From NCBI GenBank assembly GCA_003252455.1, contig QKED01000083.1, forward strand, positions 1 through 54,347: a stretch of 54,347 nt of DNA, given 5' to 3'. Shown here piece after piece: positions 9,078-16,992 of the stretch. Under the pieces are notes generated by a model, which did not search any database, was not told the DNA's origin, and worked only from the letters and a program-made list of their open reading frames with translations. Position 1 is the stretch's first letter, and each line of letters opens with the position of its first letter. Source of the DNA: Gammaproteobacteria bacterium (GTDB lineage Bacteria > Pseudomonadota > Gammaproteobacteria > Thiohalomonadales > Thiohalomonadaceae). The translations under genes were made by a program, and so were the position numbers.

Positions 9078-10049
9078 TCAGCGTGCGGTGCGCCCGTTGC
9101 CGCGTTGCTGCTCGGTGCTCTTCAACACATTCGGCACCATCTGCTCCGAGAAGCCGGCGATGAAGGACCAGATGATCAACAGTGCTAGGCTCTTCTCGTC
9201 CATTTGCATCAGCTTGACCGACTTGATGCTCTCCTCACTGCACACCACCTCGGTCAGCCCGGGGTAGGTGATCGCGGGGAACGACGGCAGAAAGGTCCCC
9301 CCGAGCAGCCCTGCCTCCATGAAGTAGTAGAAGATCAGCGAGGCACCCATGCCCACGATTACGCGCGTGAGGATGTAGCTGTAGCGCGAAATCACCTTCA
9401 ACTCCTCGATGTCGCTCTTATCCAGTGTGCTACGTAGGCGCAACAACATGGAGAAGGCCGCCCCCATCCAACCGGCGGAGAGGGCCGTGAGCACATAGTA
9501 GGATTTGGTCCCGACGTGCACGTTGAGTGAGGTGGCGATACTCGGCATGATGAAGGGCAGAAAGAAGAGCACGAAAGAGAGGGCGAAGACCAGACCGGTA
9601 CGGATACGGCAGAGGCCACCGAAGAGGTTGTGTGCCTGCACCACCTCATAGTGCCACTGCAGGTCGTTGACAATGCGTGCGAGCATCGCGCGCTTGCCCT
9701 CCTCACCATAGCTCTCCAGCCCCTGCTGATAGAATTGATGGTTCTCGACCGGGAGGTGTTGGCGCACCTCCAGCAGCCGTCGACCCAACTCCATCTCTAG
9801 CCACTCACCGCTCATAAGCGCCGAGAGGCGCTGCTCCACCTCGTAGGCATGGCGCCAGTTGCGCTCTCCACGCAGCATCTCGTCGATACTACGCAGTGCC
9901 TCGCTGGTGGCCTGATCGGCCTCGGTCCGCGTGCGTGCCAAGTGCTCGTAGGTAGCGTTGAGGGTGATGAAATATTGGTCGATCAGCTCCTGATCGGTGC
10001 GGTGGTCGATGAGACCGAGTAGACCGCGAAGGGTGTGCAGGCGTGCCAT
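9078..10049 (-). CDS. Uncharacterised membrane protein with long helical N-terminus
   Basis: I do not recognise this 323-residue protein. About 150 N-terminal residues form a charged, helical cytoplasmic region. Three to four hydrophobic segments follow, the clearest being GLVFALSFVLFFLPFIMPSI, SYYVLTALSAGWMGAAFSML and VIVGMGASLIFYYFME, plus one near the C-terminus (LALLIIWSFIAGFSEQMVP). The final SFIAGFSEQ-P motif resembles a conserved ending seen in bacterial membrane proteins of unknown function. The start ATG has AGGAG upstream. It diverges from the helicase gene with 89 bp between them and converges on the HD protein. Confidence 0.7.
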   Translation of the reverse strand: MARLHTLRGLLGLIDHRTDQELIDQYFITLNATYEHLARTRTEADQATSEALRSIDEMLRGERNWRHAYEVEQRLSALMSGEWLEMELGRRLLEVRQHLPVENHQFYQQGLESYGEEGKRAMLARIVNDLQWHYEVVQAHNLFGGLCRIRTGLVFALSFVLFFLPFIMPSIATSLNVHVGTKSYYVLTALSAGWMGAAFSMLLRLRSTLDKSDIEELKVISRYSYILTRVIVGMGASLIFYYFMEAGLLGGTFLPSFPAITYPGLTEVVCSEESIKSVKLMQMDEKSLALLIIWSFIAGFSEQMVPNVLKSTEQQRGNGRTAR

Positions 10050-10138
10050 GCTGGGCTCCTGGGCAGGCGAGGTGGTTTGAGTATACGGATGAAAAGCGGA
10101 GGCGGAAACGTGCTACACGGCGCTTGGGGAGGGAGAGG

Positions 10139-12409
10139 ATGACGCGGCTGACCCGCGAACAACTCGCCGTGGTGCACCATGGCCAGGGTCATGCCCGCGT
10201 CTCTGCCGTGGCCGGGTCGGGTAAGAGCAGTACTCTGGTGGAGCGCGTGGCCTGGCTGATGGAACAGGGGGTGGCCCACCAGCGCATTCTGGTGGTGATG
10301 TTCAATGTGGCGGCACGCGAGGGATTCGAACAGCGCCTGCGTCAGCGTTTGGGGGCACAACCGATGCCGACGGTGCGCACCTTTCATGCGCTGGGGCTGC
10401 GCCTCTGCGCTACCCTGGTGAGGGCTGGTGCCTTGCCCGACTGGCGCCTGGTGAGTGAGGCGTGGCCACGCCAGCGCCTGTGTGAGGAGGCGCTCTTGGG
10501 CGTGGCCCCCGAGCTGGCCCGCGCCGGGCGTGAGCAGTTACGTAGCGAGGTAGAGCTTTTCAGCGGGTTTGTCGACCGGGTCGGGGCCGACCTGATCGAT
10601 GCCGCCAGCCAGTTCGAGCGCCTCGACTTCGATGCCGAGCTCCGCCACTTCGTACCGGCCTTCGAGCGATTCCAACGACTGCGCGAGCGCCAAGGGCTGC
10701 GCTTCTTCACCGACCTCATCGGCGATCCGGTCTGCGCGCTGGAGGCTGAGCCGTCTGCGCGTGCCCTCGTCGCCGACCGCCTCGACCACCTGATCATCGA
10801 CGAATATCAGGATATCAACCCGATCCAACAGCGCCTGATCCGCCATCTCGCCGGGCGTCGCGCGGCGGTGATGGCGGTCGGCGACGCCGATCAGTGTATC
10901 TACGCCTGGCGCGGTGCGGAGCCCTCGTTCATGGCCCATCGCTTCGGCGAGGATTTCCCGCGTGCCAGCGACTATCGCCTCAGTTACACCTTTCGCTATG
11001 GGCATCGCCTCTCGCTCGCTGCGAGCCATGTGATCCGCCACAATCACCCCACCACAGAGGGGGAACTCTGCCTCAGTCACCACGCCAATCCCCAGACGCG
11101 TATCGAGTGGATGGAAGAGGGGCGGGCCGACCTGCCCAAGCGGCTGCAGGATTGGCGCGCGGAGGGGAGGAGCCTGCGGGAGGCCGTCCTGTTGGTGCGG
11201 CTCTTCAGCATGAGTGCGCTGCACGAGCTGGCGTTGCTGGGGGCGGGTATCCCTTATCGCCTGGAGGGACGTGAACCGGTACTGACCCAGCCCGAGGTGG
11301 GGGCGTTGTGTGGTCATCTGGGGCTGGCCGCCGGACACCTTTTCGACTTACCGATGACGGAGCGCCGCGAACGGGTCCATCAGATGCTCACCATCCCGCC
11401 CATGGGACTCAGTCGCGAGGTAGTCGAGCGGCTGGAGGGGGCGATCCTGGCCAAGCCCAAGGCGGCCGTGGCCCTATTCGAGGCGGCGATCCCGGCCAAG
11501 GCGCACCCCAAACAGGTCGAGCGTCTGCGCGAACGGGCGGCACTCTGGGGGGCACTGGCCGCAGGTCAGGTGGGGGTGAGCGTGGATGCCTTGCTGCGCC
11601 GGGTGGTCAGTGCCCTCCACATGGACGAAGGGCTCCTCTTTAGCAGTGGACGGGCCGAGTTGGCCGAGGAGCGCAAACTGCTGGTAGAGGCGTTTATCCG
11701 CTTCGCGGCCCAGTGCGGGGAGCCACTGCAGGCCTTCGTCGAACGTCTCGCAGAGTATCGCGCACGACCCACCACCCCGGCGGGCGACGCCCTGCTCATC
11801 ACATCGATCCATCGCGCCAAGGGGCTGGAGTGGCCCCTGGTGATCGTGCCTGGGCTGGAGGAGGGGCGCTTCCCTTTCTATGTGGGCGGGAGCATCGAGG
11901 GGGGTGGAGAGGATGAGCGCCGACTCTTCTACGTGGCGATCACCCGCGCGCAGGAGCGTCTCTGGCTCCTGCACCCGGGTGACACCACCTTCGAGAGTTG
12001 GCGCGAACAGGGCAGCGGCGAGGCGCCTTGGGGCCTTGGTCGGGGGCGGGCCAGCCGCTTTCTCTATGAGAGTAACCTCGCACTGAGCGATGCGGTGGGG
12101 AGCGCACTGGGGGCGGCCACCTTGCCGGAGACCCCGTTGCGCGCGGTCGAGTGTCGCGTGGCTCGGCGTTATCTCCATGCCCTCGGTACCACGCTACCCA
12201 TCGAACACCAACCACCCCGCACACCGGGGGTGGAGAGTTCCGCCACAGGTGTCGCCCCCTGGCGGCGTGGCCAGCGCGTACGCCATGCCCGTTTCGGTAC
12301 CGGGGTGGTGGTCTGTGTCAGCCCGGAGGGGGAGAAGGTGCAGGTGCGCTTCGGCAACGAGGGGCTCAAGTGGCTGATGCTCAGCTACGCCAAGCTCGAA
12401 CCGCTCTGA
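10139..12409 (+). CDS. UvrD/Rep-type superfamily 1A helicase
   Basis: ATP-dependent 3'-5' DNA helicase of 756 residues. ATG 10139 (GGGAGGGAGAGG upstream) gives a start just before the Q motif: REQLAVV at residues 6-12, then Walker A AGSGKS (25-30). Other SF1A motifs are in order: IIDEYQDINPIQ (Walker B/motif II, about 218-229), VGDADQCIYAWRGA (motif III), SYTFRYGHRLSLA (motif IV), TSIHRAKGLEWPLVIVPGL (motif V) and ERRLFYVAITRAQERLWL (motif VI). The last ~45 residues (RVRHARFGTGVV...) form a Tudor-like tail as in PcrA/UvrD. It is longer than Rep and carries a shortened 2B region, so I do not assign it as uvrD or rep. Probable role: repair or replication restart. Confidence 0.9.
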   Translation: MTRLTREQLAVVHHGQGHARVSAVAGSGKSSTLVERVAWLMEQGVAHQRILVVMFNVAAREGFEQRLRQRLGAQPMPTVRTFHALGLRLCATLVRAGALPDWRLVSEAWPRQRLCEEALLGVAPELARAGREQLRSEVELFSGFVDRVGADLIDAASQFERLDFDAELRHFVPAFERFQRLRERQGLRFFTDLIGDPVCALEAEPSARALVADRLDHLIIDEYQDINPIQQRLIRHLAGRRAAVMAVGDADQCIYAWRGAEPSFMAHRFGEDFPRASDYRLSYTFRYGHRLSLAASHVIRHNHPTTEGELCLSHHANPQTRIEWMEEGRADLPKRLQDWRAEGRSLREAVLLVRLFSMSALHELALLGAGIPYRLEGREPVLTQPEVGALCGHLGLAAGHLFDLPMTERRERVHQMLTIPPMGLSREVVERLEGAILAKPKAAVALFEAAIPAKAHPKQVERLRERAALWGALAAGQVGVSVDALLRRVVSALHMDEGLLFSSGRAELAEERKLLVEAFIRFAAQCGEPLQAFVERLAEYRARPTTPAGDALLITSIHRAKGLEWPLVIVPGLEEGRFPFYVGGSIEGGGEDERRLFYVAITRAQERLWLLHPGDTTFESWREQGSGEAPWGLGRGRASRFLYESNLALSDAVGSALGAATLPETPLRAVECRVARRYLHALGTTLPIEHQPPRTPGVESSATGVAPWRRGQRVRHARFGTGVVVCVSPEGEKVQVRFGNEGLKWLMLSYAKLEPL

Positions 12410-12465
12410 CTTGTCACCCCTTTCCCGATGCGCCAGAGTGACACACCCAATATGAGGAGACGACC

Positions 12466-12936
12466 ATGCCAACACCAGAGCCCCTACAGAGCGTCGAGGT
12501 CGTGCTCACCCGGCGAAGTGGCTATCTGTTCGAAGCGCACTTTCCCGCTACCGACCTAGAGCCCATCATTCTGGACGAGCCGCCGCCACTCGGGGGGGGC
12601 GAAGGGCCCAATGCCTCGCGCCTGCTCACCAGTGCGGTGACCAACTGCCTCACGGCGAGCCTGCTCTTCTGTCTGGGCAAGGGGGGGCAGAGTCCATCTT
12701 GGGTCGAGAGCCGTGGCGTGGCGAGCCTGGTGCGCAACGTAGGCGGGCGGCTGCGGGTCGCGCGTATCACGGTGGACATTCACATAAAGGGTGTGACGCT
12801 GGAGGGACCACGCGAACGCCGATGTCTCGACCTGTTCGAGGAGTACTGTGTGGTCAGCGCCAGTGTGCGTCAAGGCATCCCCATGGCGGTGCGGGTATGG
12901 CTCGACGAGGCGCTGGTACACGAGGTGTGCGACTGA
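12466..12936 (+). CDS. OsmC-like peroxide/thiol-stress protein
   Basis: OsmC/Ohr family protein of 156 residues. It has the two family cysteines: one in the long central helix (TNCLTASLLFCLG, about residue 64) and one in the C-terminal EEYCVVSASVRQGI. The N-terminal strand region includes the DEPPPLGGGEGPNASRLL segment that precedes the helix. Family members reduce organic hydroperoxides through this Cys pair in the cytoplasm. The central helix has an extra Cys, so the exact pair needs an alignment. GAGGAG lies 7 bases upstream of the ATG. It follows the helicase by 56 bp on the same strand but looks like a separate function. Confidence 0.8.
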   Translation: MPTPEPLQSVEVVLTRRSGYLFEAHFPATDLEPIILDEPPPLGGGEGPNASRLLTSAVTNCLTASLLFCLGKGGQSPSWVESRGVASLVRNVGGRLRVARITVDIHIKGVTLEGPRERRCLDLFEEYCVVSASVRQGIPMAVRVWLDEALVHEVCD

Positions 12937-13044
12937 CTCGTTGTCCACTACACCGGACTGATTTGCGGGTTATCCCTAATTGTTTCGCCTCATCCCCCCT
13001 CGCATAGTGGGCCCTGACGCAAAAACAACAACTGGGAGCCCGCC

Positions 13045-13575
13045 ATGCACTACACCACACACCTTCGCCAGGCACGCCTTGGATTCGCCCTCATTGTCAC
13101 CGCACTCGCCGCTGCCCCCGTGGCCCAGGCCGAGGGCGAGCAGCCGATCACCGTCAACATCACCCGCCTCTCCATGGAGACGGCCCTGCGCATCGCCAAG
13201 GCGAGTATCGACGCCTGCCGTGCCGAGGGGCTGCAGATCGGTGTCACCGTGCTCGATCGGGGTGGTAATCCCCAGGTGGTATTGCGCGATACCCTGGCCC
13301 CCGACCTGACCCTGACCATCAGTCGTCAGAAGGCCTACACCGCCCTCTCGTTCAACTCTGCGACCTCCGCCATGGAGGATCGCTTCGACAAACCCTTCTC
13401 CGTCGGCAAGGTGCCCGGGCTGGTCTTCTCCGCCGGTGGCGTGCCGATCGCCGCCGGTGGCTCCCTCCTGGGTGGGGTCGGTGTCAGCGGGGCCCCCTCC
13501 GGTGAGCTGGATGAGAAGTGCGCCCAGGCGGGTGTCGATGCGGTGAGTGCCGACCTGGAGATGGCCGGCTTCTAG
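13045..13575 (+). CDS. Exported GlcG/HbpS family haem-binding-like protein
   Basis: Protein of 176 residues with a signal peptide (cleavage after AQA at about residue 30), followed by a complete GlcG/HbpS (DUF336) domain: ITRLSMETALRIAKASIDAC, IGVTVLDRGGNPQVVLR, SRQKAYTALSFNSATS, then GLVFSAGGVPI and the GVGVSGAPSGELDEKCAQAG turn. Relatives bind haem or cobalamin, or are of unknown function. This one is periplasmic. The C-terminal D-E-x-C segment is as expected for the family. It is monocistronic, ending at a strong hairpin at 13592-13635 and converging on rpiA. Confidence 0.85.
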   Translation: MHYTTHLRQARLGFALIVTALAAAPVAQAEGEQPITVNITRLSMETALRIAKASIDACRAEGLQIGVTVLDRGGNPQVVLRDTLAPDLTLTISRQKAYTALSFNSATSAMEDRFDKPFSVGKVPGLVFSAGGVPIAAGGSLLGGVGVSGAPSGELDEKCAQAGVDAVSADLEMAGF

Positions 13576-13591
13576 CGCGACATGCTCCATA

Positions 13592-13635
13592 ACGCACAAC
13601 GCCCGCTGAGGTGGACCTCGGCGGGCGTTGTGCGT
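13592..13635. terminator. Long hairpin between convergent genes (probable bidirectional terminator)
   Basis: ACGCACAACGCCCGC (13592-13606) pairs perfectly over 15 bp with 13621-13635 around a 14-base loop. Only short T runs follow in either direction (TTT on +, TT on -), so termination is likely but not textbook. Confidence 0.7.
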
Positions 13636-13669
13636 TTGCGGCAGTGAGTCGGCGGCAGGGGCCGCGGGA

Positions 13670-14323
13670 TTAGAAGCTCTTCACCCCGTTCGGCGTACCG
13701 ACCAGCATCACATCGGCGGGGCGCATGGCGAAGAGGCCGTTGGTGACCACGCCGGTGATGTGGTTCAGGGTCTGCTCCAGCTTCACCGGCTCCATGATCT
13801 CCAGGCCGTGCACGTCGAGGATCAGGTTGCCGTTGTCAGTGACAAACCCCTCGCGATAGACCGGCTCGCCACCGAGCTTGACCAGCTGACGCGCCACATA
13901 GCTGCGCGCCATGGGGATCACCTCTACCGGCAGCGGGAACTTGCCCAGATAGCCCACCACCTTGCTCTCGTCGACGATGCAGACGAACTTGTCACTGGCG
14001 GCGGCGACGATCTTCTCTCGGGTGAGCGCCCCACCACCGCCTTTGATCAGGTGCCGGTGGTGGTTGGTCTCGTCGGCGCCGTCCACGTAGACAGAGATCT
14101 TATTCACCATATTGAGGTCGAGTACCTCGATGCCATGGCCGCGCAGGCGTGCCGCGCTCGCCTCAGAGCTGGCCACAGTGCCATCGACCTTGTGCTTAAT
14201 CCCGGCCAGATAGTCGATGAAGTAGTTGGCGGTGGAGCCGGTGCCGATGCCGACAATGGTCCCGGCCTCGACATATTCCAGGGCCGCACGGGCGACCGCC
14301 TGTTTCATCTCGTCCTGATTCAT
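13670..14323 (-). CDS. rpiA: Ribose-5-phosphate isomerase A
   Basis: Enzyme of 217 residues (E. coli 219) that interconverts ribose-5-phosphate and ribulose-5-phosphate in the pentose phosphate pathway. ATG 14323 was chosen over an upstream in-frame start because AAGAAGG precedes it and [15 protein letters not shown] aligns with the known N-terminus. [12 protein letters not shown] (25-36) is the phosphate loop. D81, D84, K94 and E103 fall at exactly the E. coli active-site positions within VDGADE and [12 protein letters not shown]. It is a stand-alone gene with a long upstream region shared with the divergent porin. Confidence 0.97.
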   Translation of the reverse strand: MNQDEMKQAVARAALEYVEAGTIVGIGTGSTANYFIDYLAGIKHKVDGTVASSEASAARLRGHGIEVLDLNMVNKISVYVDGADETNHHRHLIKGGGGALTREKIVAAASDKFVCIVDESKVVGYLGKFPLPVEVIPMARSYVARQLVKLGGEPVYREGFVTDNGNLILDVHGLEIMEPVKLEQTLNHITGVVTNGLFAMRPADVMLVGTPNGVKSF

Positions 14324-14894
14324 GCAATAGGCCCCTTCTTTAGATAGGGTGAGTGGGGCGTGGGCGTGCCCACGGTCTACGCGCAGCAGTGGCGCGGTTG
14401 ATGGACGGCAAAGATAGCATAATCGTCTACCTACATTAATCTGGCCTAATGGGGTAGGTGAGGGGCATAAAGCCCCTCTAGTGTCGTATAAAAGCAACAA
14501 CGAAGTGTGACGAACGGGTGGTGATGGGCCAGAACCCTCTACATGGGTAGCGAAGGCGAGGGCACTTTTGTGAAGTGGTGCTCAGGCCGATTGTCGAATA
14601 CCCGCCATATCGTTGGCCGCCGTTGTGTCCTTGAAACGGCCTTGGGTTGCCACTGCAAAAATGATATAAACCGTACAATTAACCTATATTTACAATGTAT
14701 TGATTATGATACCTAAAGTTAATTCTAGGTTGTGTCTGGGTCTGCATGCTCATATCGCTGTTGTGTGGTAGCAACAAGAAAAAATAATTGTGGTTTTTTT
14801 GATCGAAAGTTGTTGCATTGTGATTACATTACAACTAGAGTTTGGGCCGTGAGAGTTGAACACCTCATTTCAAACCCCTAGGAGAGAACACTTT
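14324..14894. other. 571-bp intergenic region between rpiA and porin 2
   Basis: No credible gene. The rpiA-proximal half is GC-rich and contains a perfect hairpin GAGGGGC-ATAAA-GCCCCTC (14460-14478) with no T run. From about 14655 to 14835 the sequence turns strongly AT-rich, unlike its surroundings, with several T and A tracts. It probably holds the porin promoter and regulator sites. ATTACAACT at 14828-14836 matches a 9-mer upstream of porin 1. A weak promoter-like pair is TTGCAT (-35) with TAGAGT (-10) at about 14814-14842. Confidence 0.6.
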
Positions 14895-15974
14895 ATGAAG
14901 AAGAACCTCATCGCTCTGGCTGTTGCCGCTGCTGCCCTTCCTTTCGCCGCTGTCGCTGACGTCACCGTTTCCGGTGGTCTGCAGGCCCAGTTGGTGAGCG
15001 TCGGTGGCGATGGTGCTGCTACCCCCACCGGTCTGTACGCCTCTGACGGTGGCGAGTTCGGTTCCGAGAACGGCGGTTCCTTTGGTTTCATCAAGTTCTC
15101 CGCTTCCGAGGACCTGGGCAACGGTCTGACCGCCCTGGCCATGTGGAACGGTGTTGCCAACGTGGGTGACTCCAACGCCGCCGGTGGTATCAGCGGTCGT
15201 GACGCCTATGTCGGTCTGAGCGGCAGCTTCGGTACCGTTCTTGCCGGTACCCTGGCGACCCCTTACAAGTCCTCCACCGTCAGCTGGGACCCCTTCGTCA
15301 CCACCTTCATGCAGGCTCGTGGTAACTTCGGCATGAGCGACGCCCAGAACGGCTACGCCAGCAACGCCCTGGCCTATGCCAACACCTTCGGCGCCGTCAA
15401 GCTGGTCGCTGCTATGGTCCTCGACGAGAGCGTCGACCCCACCGATGGCACCAAGGCTGCTGGCAAGCACGCCATGGCCTTCTCTCTGAACGTCCCCTTC
15501 GGTCCGGTCGAAGTGGCCCTGGCCATGGTCAATGCCGACGAGTTCACCAACATCGGTAACCTGGGTCTCGGCGCCACCGCCTCCGCACTGGGCAACAACA
15601 CCCTCGACACCCTGACCGCTACCAAGCTGGGTGCCAAGTACTCTGCTGGCGACCTGACCATCGCCGCCCAGACCGAGATGCTGACCCTGGAAGACGCCAC
15701 CGCCGGTGTGACCACCCTGGATATGGACGTCAACTACATGTACCTGACCGGTTCTTACACCGTGGGTGCCAACACCTTCTCTGCTGCCTTCGGCAACCAG
15801 ACCTGGAAGCCCGCTGGCGGTACCGAGACCACCGACACCTACGCCGCTCTGGGCATGAAGCACGCCTTCAGCAAGAAGGTCTCTGCTCACCTCGGCTACC
15901 GTGCCTCCTCCGTCGACACCACCCCGTCTAACGACGAGACCATGGTCGGCGCTGGCCTGGTCGTCAAGTTCTAA
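14895..15974 (+). CDS. Gram-negative trimeric porin, second paralogue
   Basis: Outer-membrane porin of 359 residues. The start at ATG 14895 follows AGGAGAG by 8 bases and gives the signal peptide MKKNLIALAVAAAALPFAAV ending in ADA-like VAD. The mature N-terminus (VTVSGGLQAQLVSVGG) and SGRDAYVGLSGSFGTVLAGT match the porin strand and L3 pattern, and the protein ends in VVKF with the barrel-assembly terminal Phe. It differs clearly from the porin at 6112-7164 and is more hydrophobic and Ala/Gly-rich, so pore properties probably differ. Codon use is strongly biased, as expected of an abundant protein. A UUCG-loop terminator lies 45 bases downstream. Confidence 0.92.
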   Translation: MKKNLIALAVAAAALPFAAVADVTVSGGLQAQLVSVGGDGAATPTGLYASDGGEFGSENGGSFGFIKFSASEDLGNGLTALAMWNGVANVGDSNAAGGISGRDAYVGLSGSFGTVLAGTLATPYKSSTVSWDPFVTTFMQARGNFGMSDAQNGYASNALAYANTFGAVKLVAAMVLDESVDPTDGTKAAGKHAMAFSLNVPFGPVEVALAMVNADEFTNIGNLGLGATASALGNNTLDTLTATKLGAKYSAGDLTIAAQTEMLTLEDATAGVTTLDMDVNYMYLTGSYTVGANTFSAAFGNQTWKPAGGTETTDTYAALGMKHAFSKKVSAHLGYRASSVDTTPSNDETMVGAGLVVKF

Positions 15975-16020
15975 TCTGATTAGAACCTTGACCTAGGGTG
16001 GGTGTTACACCGACCCAAAA

Positions 16021-16052
16021 AAATCGGGGCCTTCGGGCCCCGATTTTGTTTT
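16021..16052 (+). terminator. Intrinsic terminator of porin 2
   Basis: AAATCGGGGCC and GGCCCCGATTT form a stem capped by a TTCG tetraloop closed by C-G, followed by TGTTTTT. A run of A upstream makes it usable from the other strand too. Confidence 0.92.
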
Positions 16053-16188
16053 TGCCACTCGACGCAATCACAACGCTGTCGCACGACTGCACAAGGTGTG
16101 TGCGGCTTATCCGCTAATATTATTTGTCCATTGTTTCTTTGCTCAGCCGCGCTGTGTGTCTGACTTTGCGCCTTGACGAGGGTGTAGC

Positions 16189-16548
16189 TTACCCGCGCCC
16201 ACCCCGACGCAACCGCCCCATCACCTGTTTGAAGATCACCGCACGCAATTCGCTACGCAGTCGGGAGAGCTCTCGCTCCACCGCCATGTCGACCATCTGT
16301 TCGACCAGGGCCTCGAAGCGGCGCTGTGTCTCCGCCTCGGCGGCGTCGAATAGCTGTTCGGCACCCGCGTCGAGCGCTTGACTTGCCTCCGTCCCCTCCA
16401 GGGTGACGGCATCGAGTTCATCCGGCCCCTCTTTGACGTCGATATCCAGCTCACGCAGCATGGCACTGAGGGCGTCCAGCTCTTCGATCAGCTCCAATTC
16501 AAGCTCTTCCCGTTCGCGACCGGCCTGACGGATGTGGCGTTTGCGCAT
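16189..16548 (-). CDS. Hypothetical acidic coiled-coil protein downstream of holC
   Basis: I do not recognise this 119-residue protein. It starts with a basic MRKRHIRQAGRERE segment, is otherwise acidic and almost wholly helical (ELELELIEELDAL, then RRFEALVEQMVDMAVERELS), and ends in a basic RLRRGGRG tail. AGGAG precedes ATG 16548, which is 8 bases after the holC stop, so it is the third gene of a pepA-holC operon. The position normally held by valS in relatives is taken by this gene here. It may be a structural or partner protein; there is no catalytic motif. Confidence 0.65.
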   Translation of the reverse strand: MRKRHIRQAGREREELELELIEELDALSAMLRELDIDVKEGPDELDAVTLEGTEASQALDAGAEQLFDAAEAETQRRFEALVEQMVDMAVERELSRLRSELRAVIFKQVMGRLRRGGRG

Positions 16549-16556
16549 GGGTGCTC

Positions 16557-16991
16557 CTATTCGATCTTGTGGTCAGTGAGGGGGTAGCCACGCTCTTTAT
16601 AGAAGCGATAGCGATGACGGGCCAACTGTAACTGCTCACCGTCACCGGCGGCCACCTCGGCGACCCGAGTAAAGCGGCTGAACCAGTCGGGCACCTGGTC
16701 GGCGAGATTGATTAGCACGTCGTGCTGGTCAGGTGGTGGGACGCCGGTACCGATGCGGATCGGGGTGTCCGGGTCGGCACCTCCGCCCTCGGTGTACAGG
16801 GTGTGGGGAATGAAGCTCTCTTGGCTGTAGGCCCATAGGATTTCGTCGAGCCGGCTCGCCTGGGCGGCGTCCCGGGCGTGTAGATAGATGCGCATCCCCT
16901 GCGCATGGACCTTCTGTACCAGGCGACAGATGAAGGGCAGGGGGTTGCCACTCTGCCCCCCCTGTAAGATGTAGAAGTCGACTTTGGTCAC
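16557..16991 (-). CDS. holC: DNA polymerase III chi subunit
   Basis: Clamp-loader chi subunit, 144 residues, the normal size. The start is GTG 16991, just past the pepA stop (16993-16995), with AAGG upstream. VTKVDFYILQGG at the N-terminus, then RLVQKVHAQGMRIYLHARDAAQASRLDEILWAYSQESFIPH in separate segments, are family hallmarks. Chi binds psi and the C-terminus of SSB to link the replisome to SSB-coated DNA. The pepA-holC order is conserved in gammaproteobacteria. Confidence 0.93.
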   Translation of the reverse strand: MTKVDFYILQGGQSGNPLPFICRLVQKVHAQGMRIYLHARDAAQASRLDEILWAYSQESFIPHTLYTEGGGADPDTPIRIGTGVPPPDQHDVLINLADQVPDWFSRFTRVAEVAAGDGEQLQLARHRYRFYKERGYPLTDHKIE

Positions 16992-16992
16992 A

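Noticed and set aside
13592-13635. Transposon end or integron attC site
   Set aside because: A simple long hairpin between convergent genes, with no paired core sites or integrase.
14460-14478. Terminator for an upstream gene
   Set aside because: Perfect 7-bp hairpin with ATAAA loop but no T run in either direction and no gene ending there.
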